Shown: positions 54,437 to 61,432 of the stretch, piece by piece
Layout of the letters: each line of letters begins with the position of its first letter
Numbering within the stretch: position 1 is the first letter of the stretch
Origin: an uncultured Croceitalea sp.
GTDB taxonomy: Bacteria > Bacteroidota > Bacteroidia > Flavobacteriales > Flavobacteriaceae
Length of the DNA: 64,000 nt
Assembly: GCA_947494805.1 (NCBI GenBank)
Contig: CANLWK010000001.1
Coordinates: forward strand, 868,001-932,000
Direction of reading: 5' to 3'
Made by a program: the position numbers and the translations under genes
The notes under the pieces: model-generated
What the model was told of the DNA's origin: nothing
Seen by the model: only the letters and a program-made list of their open reading frames with translations
The model's database searches: none

Positions 54437-55429
54437 ATGAAAAAAATACAGACACTATTGATTTTGGCCTTACTTGTCGGATTTAATATCCGTGCTCAGG
54501 AGGGCATTCCGGTTTATTTTGACTACTTAGCCGATAACTATTACCTCGTTTATCCCTCAATGGCCGGTATTGGCCAACAAGGTAAAATACGTTTGACTGC
54601 CAGAAAGCAATGGTTCAACGTAGATGAAGCTCCTAGTCTTCAGACGTTCAATGGAAACTTTAGAGTTGGCGAAAAGAGTGGTGTTGGTGGTATTCTTTTT
54701 AACGATAGTAATGGATACCATTCTCAAACAGGTTTCAAAGCTACGTACGCGCACCATTTGCAACTCAGTGGAGACTTTAGGTCATTGAACCAAATCTCTT
54801 TCGGATTAAGCGCAGGAGTTATTCTCAGTAGTTTGGACGAAACTGAGTTCAGATCGGTGATCCCGGATCCCATAATTACGGGAACAAAGAATACCACAAG
54901 CTATTTCAATCTTGACCTTGGGGCATCTTACAACTATTTAGAGTTTTATGCGCATGCCGCAATTTTGAACATTCTAGGTACAGGAAGGGATTTATATACA
55001 CTCGCAGAGTTCGACAACCTTAGAAGGTATTTGTTTTCCGTTGGATATGTTTTTGGCAAAGGTGACTTTAGGGTCGAACCATCCGTACTTTTTCAGTTGA
55101 CCGAGTTTACTCAGGAAAAAACAGTTGATTTCAATGCCAAAGTATATAAGGATGTCGGCAACGCTACTGTTTGGGGCGGACTTTCGTACCGAAGAAGTTT
55201 TGACGGCGCACAGTTTCAACAAGATGGTACTTTGGGCGAACAACGTTTACAATTGTTTACACCAATCGTAGGGGTCAACATCAATCGCTTTTTAATATCT
55301 TATAATTATTCATACCAATCTGGTGAAATCAGGTTAGATAATGGCGGTTTTCATCAGATTACCCTTGGTATCGATTTAGGTGAAAAACAAGAAAACAGAT
55401 ACGATTGTTACTGTCCCGCGGCAAACTAA
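54437..55429 (+). CDS. PorP/SprF-family type IX secretion membrane protein
   Basis: A 330-residue outer-membrane beta-barrel protein with signal peptide (LLILALLVGFNIRAQ). The start of the mature protein, PVYFDYLADNYYLVYPSMAGI and LTARKQWFNVDEAPSLQTFNG, is the PorP/SprF signature. SprF-type proteins help secrete or anchor particular adhesins, whose gene usually lies directly upstream. Here the upstream gene is the divergent Nfu gene, so this copy has no adjacent partner. ATG at 54437 preferred to TTG one codon earlier. A strong terminator follows. Confidence 0.88.
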   Translation: MKKIQTLLILALLVGFNIRAQEGIPVYFDYLADNYYLVYPSMAGIGQQGKIRLTARKQWFNVDEAPSLQTFNGNFRVGEKSGVGGILFNDSNGYHSQTGFKATYAHHLQLSGDFRSLNQISFGLSAGVILSSLDETEFRSVIPDPIITGTKNTTSYFNLDLGASYNYLEFYAHAAILNILGTGRDLYTLAEFDNLRRYLFSVGYVFGKGDFRVEPSVLFQLTEFTQEKTVDFNAKVYKDVGNATVWGGLSYRRSFDGAQFQQDGTLGEQRLQLFTPIVGVNINRFLISYNYSYQSGEIRLDNGGFHQITLGIDLGEKQENRYDCYCPAAN

Positions 55430-55456
55430 AAAGCCCGTCATTTACTGACGGGCTTT
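55430..55456 (+). terminator. Bidirectional terminator between PorP-like and vWA genes
   Basis: A perfect 11-bp stem (55430-55440 with 55446-55456) with a 5-base loop. It has T-rich sequence on the + side and A-rich sequence on the other, so it can end both convergent transcripts. Confidence 0.85.
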
Positions 55457-55478
55457 CTTTGGATAATTACCAAATTGA

Positions 55479-56660
55479 TTATTTTTCCCACTTGTAATTC
55501 TTCTTTGCAGCCTGATTTTTGATGGCACTTAACATTGCATTTTCTAATTCGCCTCTTTCTTCCTTTTGGTTTTTGGCAATGTAGGTTTTTCGCTTATTGT
55601 TAAATTCCTGAATTTCTTTTTGAATTTTCACACGTTCTGCTTTTTTATCAGCGATGTATTCTTCGATTTCTTTGGTTGATTTATCTTTTAGTTCTTTGGG
55701 CAAATCTTCTTTCTTCAATTTAGACACTTCAAATTTATCATCTTCAGCAGCATCAACTAAATCCCATTGCGCATTGTTGTACAGACGAGAACTTTTGCTA
55801 ACCGCACGTTTGACAGCAACCTCTTCATTAAGTTTGTAAGCTTCACTGTCTTGTGTTGATTGCGCAGCGTATTTTTGTGCTCCTAGTGTGCCATAAGAGA
55901 TGTATGTCTTGTTCAGTTTGGTATTGAGCTTTATGATGACATCGTCATAAGGTGTCTCAATATGCACTACTTGACGGTTATGGTCAATGGCCATATATTT
56001 ACCACCTGTTCGGGTTGCACCATCTTGCCAACTGCTACCAATGCCCTGTTCATAATTGCCACAGAAAATGGTATTTACGACCACATCTTTCTCTTTCGCC
56101 TGTGAGGCTGCGTCTTGATAATTTAATTTGCCCTGTGTGAAAGGTTCATTTCCGGCAATAAATATCATTTTTAGGTCATCTTCATTTTTCCCCCATTCCA
56201 ATTGTTTAAGTGAGGTATTAATGACTTGACCGCAATACTCTTCGCCACCATTTGTGGTCAACGAGAACAATTTTTCTGAAATTTCATCTAGGTCACTACT
56301 GAAGTCAATAACTTGGCGTATGTATCCCTCTCTTGATGAAAGATCGTCGTTACCGTACTCGTAAAGGGCAATCTGTAAATCTGGGCGACTGTCATTTCCG
56401 CATTTTGCATGGGTGAACTCATTTACAATATCCCAAAGTTGTGCTTTGGCCTGATCTATCAATCCGTCCATACTATTGCTTGTATCCAACAAGAGCGCAA
56501 TTTTCACAAATTGTTTTTTGGTTTTTTCTTTTGCCAGTGGCATTGTTTCGGCAACCAGAACATTGTTCACTGTTTTTTTAGATTCTAGCTTACAGCTGTA
56601 ACCGCTTACCATAGCCAATGATATGAATCCTGCACTTAATATTCGATTTAAATTTTTCAT
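55479..56660 (-). CDS. von Willebrand factor A domain lipoprotein
   Basis: A 393-residue exported protein. The signal ends in a lipobox-like GYSC (about residue 23). The vWA domain (about 50-250) carries the metal-dependent adhesion motif DTSNS and the second motif Thr in LTTNGGEEYCG. After it come charged helical segments likely to form a coiled coil (about 280-385, rich in Lys and Glu). Such proteins bind ligands or partner proteins through the metal site; the partner here is unknown. The gene is alone, convergent with the PorP-like gene. Confidence 0.85.
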   Translation of the reverse strand: MKNLNRILSAGFISLAMVSGYSCKLESKKTVNNVLVAETMPLAKEKTKKQFVKIALLLDTSNSMDGLIDQAKAQLWDIVNEFTHAKCGNDSRPDLQIALYEYGNDDLSSREGYIRQVIDFSSDLDEISEKLFSLTTNGGEEYCGQVINTSLKQLEWGKNEDDLKMIFIAGNEPFTQGKLNYQDAASQAKEKDVVVNTIFCGNYEQGIGSSWQDGATRTGGKYMAIDHNRQVVHIETPYDDVIIKLNTKLNKTYISYGTLGAQKYAAQSTQDSEAYKLNEEVAVKRAVSKSSRLYNNAQWDLVDAAEDDKFEVSKLKKEDLPKELKDKSTKEIEEYIADKKAERVKIQKEIQEFNNKRKTYIAKNQKEERGELENAMLSAIKNQAAKKNYKWEK

Positions 56661-56856
56661 TGTTTTTCCATTTAATTCTCGATAAAACTAGATTCAAGAA
56701 AGACGGAATAAAACTCAAAATGAGTGAAAAGGTACTTTCAATGAGTGGTATGTGATTACAGCTTAGCCATGCACAATAATACCTTTGTTTATAAAGGGTG
56801 AATGGCATAATTGAATTTTTTAAACCGCTTTAAATCCAGTAAGTTTACTTCATAGA

Positions 56857-59061
56857 ATGTTCATTGTGCAGAGAATCATATACATATTGTTTATCGCATT
56901 GATACCTTTTTCGGGTACTTGGGCACAACACTCCAATGAGAGAAAACTTGTTGTAATCAAGGGGTCTGTACGGGGCAAAGAGAACTATGAACCGATAGCC
57001 GATGTTGAGGTTTCAACAAATGCGGGAATCTACACTACGACAAATACTTTCGGCGAATTCAAGATTTCAGCTTTCATTGGTGATGAATTGATATTTAAAA
57101 GTGCCGATTTTGAAACGGTACGCCATCGAATAACCACCGACGACGACATCATTGTTGAGGTTGAAGATTATAGTACGTTTTCATCGCGAAAAAGCGGGGC
57201 ATTGCGAAACCGAGAAGTCTACCAAGTTGCCCTTGATTCTGCCGAATACTTTAAAAAGAGAGATATTGAGAAAAGCATTGATTTTGTGGCTCAGGCCGTA
57301 GCCTCCCTAGGTGTAAAGGGCAACAAAAAAGAGTTGGGGATAGCGCTGACCACACTTGGTGAAATCTATTTGTATCACAAGCAGTATGATTTGGCAATCT
57401 CTAATTTTAAAGATGCGCTCAACGCAGAAAAAACTGTAGCAACAACCATATTATTGGGAGAAGCGCTTTTGGCCAATGTCGACTTTGAAGAAGCCGAGAA
57501 AACACTTCAACCGCTAGTAAAGCTAAGAAAACTAGTGCCTTACCAGCGAATAAAACTTTTTGAAAGCTTGGGTGATGCTTATCTAGGAATGAACCAGCTT
57601 GAAAAAGCCCTTGATTTTTATCGCGAAGGATTAAAAGTGGCCGAAAAGAACCAAGTTTCGCCAAAAGTGATTGATTTAAATTCAAAAATTGCAGATGCAT
57701 ATGCGGCAGCTGACCGAAGAATTGAAGCACAAGGCTACTATGACAACTCTTTGTTGTTATCTAAAAAGCAAACGCCACAACGTGCTATTCAAGAGAGTGA
57801 AAAGGTCGCTGATTTCTACAATCGCACCAAACGCTTTGATGATGAAATACAGCTAAGAAAACAATCGCTGAAAGATTTAGAAGAGTTACCGGCCAAGATT
57901 CCTGACAAGAACAAAGAAAACCCGATTGGAGATTCGATTACCTCGCAGCGTATCAACTACAAAATTGCCAATGCCTATTTATCACAAGACAGGGTAAGTG
58001 AAGCGATCCCATTTCTTGAGAAGAGTATTGTAGATGCCGATAAAGAGAATGATCTAGTGGTACAGAAGGATGCCACGCGCAAACTATCAGAGGTCTATCG
58101 ATATCAAGGGAACTTTGATAAGGCTTTCGAGAATTATCAAAAATATGGTACAATTGTCGATAGCCTTTATATTAGAAAAGAGCAGGAAATATCGCGATTG
58201 GCCCGATTGAACCGTGATATCGCATCAAAACAAAATCGAATATCGAGTCTTGAGCAAGAACGTGAGCTTTCTCAAAGCAAATATAGTTTGGCTGTTACGG
58301 AACAACAGCTTTTTGAAGAGAGCAACAAACGTCAAAAATGGATTATTTACTCCCTCTTGTTGGGCATGGCCTTGTTTGCGATTGCCGCTTTTTTCTATTA
58401 CCGTAGCAGCAATCAACAAAAGTTGGCAAACAATCTTTTGGCGTTGAAATCTCTGAGAAGCCAAATGAATCCACATTTCATTTTTAATGCGCTCAATTCG
58501 GTGAATAATTATATTGCCAAAAGCGATGAACGCAGTGCCAACCGGTTTTTGAGTGAGTTTTCGGTATTGATGCGAACGGTTCTTGAAAATTCTGAAGAAG
58601 ATTTTATTCCATTGTCAAAAGAACTCGAACTATTGCGTCTTTATGTAAAATTGGAACATTCTCGATTTCCTGAAAAGTTTGAGTATGAAGTAAACATTGG
58701 CGAGCATCTTGATGTAGATGCCTTTGAAATTCCACCGATGCTGTTACAACCCTATATTGAAAACGCCATATGGCATGGACTGCGATACAAAGAAGAAAAA
58801 GGATTTTTAAAGATCGGTTTACAACAACTTACCAAGGATCTTCTTCAAATAGAAATCAGCGATAATGGAATTGGTCGGAAAAAGTCAAGTGAGTTGAAGA
58901 CGCGGAACCAAAGAAAACAACGTTCTAAGGGTATGGGGAACATCAAAAAACGTATTGCGATTTTAAACGATATGTATAGGAACAAACTGGAAGTGTCGAT
59001 CAATGATTTGTTCGAAGATGGAACGGGCACCAAGGTTGCCCTAAAACTTAAAAAGGATTAG
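56857..59061 (+). CDS. LytS-type sensor histidine kinase with carboxypeptidase-regulatory-like and TPR sensor region
   Basis: A 734-residue membrane sensor kinase. A signal peptide (IIYILFIALIPFSGTWAQ) is followed by a small beta-sandwich like the CarboxypepD_reg domain (about 31-85: GSVRGKENYEPIADVEVST... FGEFKISAFIGDEL), then a long run of TPR-like helices (about 110-450), a coiled-coil, one membrane helix (about 500-520), and a His_kinase-type domain with phospho-acceptor His540 (SQMNPHFIFNALNSVNNYI) and an ATPase domain (PYIENAIWHGLRYKEEKG, DNGIGRKKS). The sensor part would be periplasmic. The partner regulator begins 20 bases downstream. The stimulus is unknown. Confidence 0.88.
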   Translation: MFIVQRIIYILFIALIPFSGTWAQHSNERKLVVIKGSVRGKENYEPIADVEVSTNAGIYTTTNTFGEFKISAFIGDELIFKSADFETVRHRITTDDDIIVEVEDYSTFSSRKSGALRNREVYQVALDSAEYFKKRDIEKSIDFVAQAVASLGVKGNKKELGIALTTLGEIYLYHKQYDLAISNFKDALNAEKTVATTILLGEALLANVDFEEAEKTLQPLVKLRKLVPYQRIKLFESLGDAYLGMNQLEKALDFYREGLKVAEKNQVSPKVIDLNSKIADAYAAADRRIEAQGYYDNSLLLSKKQTPQRAIQESEKVADFYNRTKRFDDEIQLRKQSLKDLEELPAKIPDKNKENPIGDSITSQRINYKIANAYLSQDRVSEAIPFLEKSIVDADKENDLVVQKDATRKLSEVYRYQGNFDKAFENYQKYGTIVDSLYIRKEQEISRLARLNRDIASKQNRISSLEQERELSQSKYSLAVTEQQLFEESNKRQKWIIYSLLLGMALFAIAAFFYYRSSNQQKLANNLLALKSLRSQMNPHFIFNALNSVNNYIAKSDERSANRFLSEFSVLMRTVLENSEEDFIPLSKELELLRLYVKLEHSRFPEKFEYEVNIGEHLDVDAFEIPPMLLQPYIENAIWHGLRYKEEKGFLKIGLQQLTKDLLQIEISDNGIGRKKSSELKTRNQRKQRSKGMGNIKKRIAILNDMYRNKLEVSINDLFEDGTGTKVALKLKKD

Positions 59062-59081
59062 ATTTTTGTGAACTATATGCT

Positions 59082-59813
59082 ATGAAACTAAAAACCATTA
59101 TTGTTGAAGACGAAGCCAATAGTCGAGAAATATTGCGAAATTATTTGGCCAAGTATTGTGCCGCTGTGACATTGGTTGCAGAGGCATCAACCATAAAAGA
59201 TGGCCTGCAGCTGATTGAAAAACACAATCCTGACTTGGTGTTTTTAGATGTGGAAATGCCCTTTGGCAATGCCTTTGATCTATTAGATCAAGTGCCCGAC
59301 CGAACTTTTGAAACAGTTTTCGTGACAGCCTATGACCAATACGCCATGGATGCGTTAAACAGTCATGCAGCCTACTACTTGATGAAACCTATAAATATCG
59401 ACGAACTGATAAAGGCAGTTGATTATGTTGTGGACATAAAAAAGGGAGAGTACGAATTAGAAGGTAAAGTGTTACAGACAACATTGAAAAAAGCCGAAGG
59501 TAAGATTACCTTGCCGCAGCAAGATGGTTTTCAGGTGTTGGAAGTTGCTGACATCTATTTTTGTAAAGCAGACGACAACTACACTGAGATCTATTTGGAG
59601 AACAAGAAGATCTTGGTGAGCAAAACATTAAAGTATTTTGAAGAGGCCTTGTCTGAATTTCCTTTTTCACGCATACATAAATCTTATTTGGTCAACGTGA
59701 ACGAAATTCAAAAATACAAGAAGGGCAAAGGTGGCAGTGTCGTTCTTTCCAATGGAAAGGAATTATCGGTTTCTGCTTCTAGAAAAGCCGAACTTTTAGC
59801 CTATTTTAAGTAA
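59082..59813 (+). CDS. LytTR-type response regulator
   Basis: A 243-residue transcriptional regulator. The receiver domain (1-120) has the acidic pocket VEDEANS, phospho-acceptor Asp56 (VFLDVEMPFG), Thr in VFVTAYDQ and Lys in LMKPIN. The C-terminal LytTR DNA-binding domain (about 140-240) contains YFCKADDNYTEIYL and RIHKSYLVNVNEIQKY. It pairs with the kinase immediately upstream. Target sites are not known. Confidence 0.94.
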   Translation: MKLKTIIVEDEANSREILRNYLAKYCAAVTLVAEASTIKDGLQLIEKHNPDLVFLDVEMPFGNAFDLLDQVPDRTFETVFVTAYDQYAMDALNSHAAYYLMKPINIDELIKAVDYVVDIKKGEYELEGKVLQTTLKKAEGKITLPQQDGFQVLEVADIYFCKADDNYTEIYLENKKILVSKTLKYFEEALSEFPFSRIHKSYLVNVNEIQKYKKGKGGSVVLSNGKELSVSASRKAELLAYFK

Positions 59814-59827
59814 AACTATAAATAAGT

Positions 59828-60337
59828 ATGATATCACATCCAGTAAACGGAAAGTCCCCAAAAATAGGAAAAGACTGTTTTATCGCTGAAAACGCCACCA
59901 TTGTCGGTGAGGTCGAAATGGGCAATCAATGCAGTATCTGGTTCAACGCGGTACTAAGAGGTGATGTCCATTTTATCAAAATGGGGAACAAGGTAAATGT
60001 GCAAGACGGCGCCGTCATTCACTGCACCTACCAAAAATCACCGACGACCATTGGTAACAACGTTTCTATTGGCCATAATGCCATTGTACACGGTTGTACG
60101 CTCAAAGACAATGTGTTGGTCGGTATGGGAGCCATAGTTATGGACGATTGCATCGTAGAAAACAATTCTATAATTGCTGCTGGCGCTGTTGTAACCAAAG
60201 GTACGCATATACCGTCAGGCACAGTTTACGCAGGCATGCCTGCAAAAAAGCTGAAAGACATCAGTCCAGAACTTAGTTCAGGTGAAATAGACCGTATCGC
60301 AAATAACTATGTGAAATATAGTAGTTGGTTCAAGTAG
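59828..60337 (+). CDS. Gamma-carbonic anhydrase-family hexapeptide-repeat protein
   Basis: A 169-residue left-handed beta-helix protein. Hexapeptide turns such as FIAENATIVGEVEMGNQCSIWFNAVLRGD run through residues 15-135. The three zinc histidines of the family are placed as expected: VIHCT and HNAIVHGC. It is full length for the YrdA/PaaY/gamma-CA group, where carbonic anhydrase activity is proven in only some members. It lies 14 bases after the response regulator gene, possibly co-transcribed with it. Confidence 0.88.
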   Translation: MISHPVNGKSPKIGKDCFIAENATIVGEVEMGNQCSIWFNAVLRGDVHFIKMGNKVNVQDGAVIHCTYQKSPTTIGNNVSIGHNAIVHGCTLKDNVLVGMGAIVMDDCIVENNSIIAAGAVVTKGTHIPSGTVYAGMPAKKLKDISPELSSGEIDRIANNYVKYSSWFK

Positions 60338-60382
60338 TCTGATATTCAGATAAATCTTTAGAGTTACATAGTTAGAATTCCC

Positions 60383-60390
60383 TATTTTAG
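60383..60390 (+). promoter_or_regulatory. Possible -7 box of fabD
   Basis: TATTTTAG is one base from TAnnTTTG and lies 19 bases before the fabD ATG. No clear -33 element. Confidence 0.3.
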
Positions 60391-60409
60391 CCGCACCAAA
60401 ACGCAAACG

Positions 60410-61294
60410 ATGAACGCTTATATTTTTCCAGGACAGGGAGCCCAATTTGTAGGAATGGGCTTAGACCTATATGAAAACCATCCCGTAGCCCAAGAGTTGT
60501 TTGAAAATGCCAATGATATCCTTGGTTTTTCAATTACTGACACCATGTTTGAGGGTACTACGGAAGACTTGAAACAAACTAAGGTCACCCAACCTGCTAT
60601 TTTTTTACATTCCGTAGTTCTAAGCAAAGTGTTGGGTGATAATTTTAAACCTGATATGGTAGCAGGACACTCTTTGGGCGAGTTTTCTGCTCTAGTTGCC
60701 AATGGCGCCCTGAATTTTGAAGATGGTCTAAAATTGGTCTCAAAAAGGGCATTGGCCATGCAAAAAGCATGCGAATTACAACCTAGTACCATGGCAGCGG
60801 TTTTAGGATTGGATGATGAAGTGGTCGAGAATATTTGTGCGCAAATTGATGGCATTGTGGTACCAGCAAATTACAATTGCCCCGGGCAGTTAGTAATTTC
60901 GGGTGAAGTTGCAGCAGTTAACCAAGCTTGTGAAAAAATGAAAGAGGCTGGTGCACGCCGTGCGCTATTGTTACCTGTTGGCGGGGCATTTCATTCTCCA
61001 TTGATGGAGCCAGCACGTGAAGAGCTGGCAGCTGCAATTGATAGTACCGAGTTTAAAGAGCCAAGCTGTCCGATTTATCAAAATGTGACCACTACCGCAG
61101 TAACTGTTTCTAATGATATAAAAGCAAATTTGATTGCGCAGCTGACCGCTCCCGTAAAATGGACGCAAAGTGTGCGACATATGGTGGCCGATGGTGCCAC
61201 CAACTTTGTTGAAGTTGGTCCAGGAAAAGTTTTACAAGGCTTGGTTCGTAAGATAGTATCTTCGGTTGAAACAGGCTCTGCAACAGTTTCTTAA
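60410..61294 (+). CDS. fabD: Malonyl-CoA:acyl carrier protein transacylase FabD
   Basis: A 294-residue cytoplasmic enzyme that moves malonyl from CoA to acyl carrier protein to begin fatty acid elongation. PGQGAQFVGMG at the start, the nucleophile Ser88 in GHSLGE, and the catalytic His in GGAFHSPLM are present, and the end EVGPGKVLQGLVRKI is typical. Full length. No other fab genes are beside it. Confidence 0.96.
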   Translation: MNAYIFPGQGAQFVGMGLDLYENHPVAQELFENANDILGFSITDTMFEGTTEDLKQTKVTQPAIFLHSVVLSKVLGDNFKPDMVAGHSLGEFSALVANGALNFEDGLKLVSKRALAMQKACELQPSTMAAVLGLDDEVVENICAQIDGIVVPANYNCPGQLVISGEVAAVNQACEKMKEAGARRALLLPVGGAFHSPLMEPAREELAAAIDSTEFKEPSCPIYQNVTTTAVTVSNDIKANLIAQLTAPVKWTQSVRHMVADGATNFVEVGPGKVLQGLVRKIVSSVETGSATVS

Positions 61295-61432
61295 GCGATG
61301 TGAGTATTTTGTCCGATTAAATATAGGTTTTAACTGTCATCTTGGTTAGGGCTACTTTTTTTTAGTAATATTGGTATCCCCAACACCCAACCAAAGAATG
61401 ATAAATTTTATTGATAATCAACGGTCTAACTG

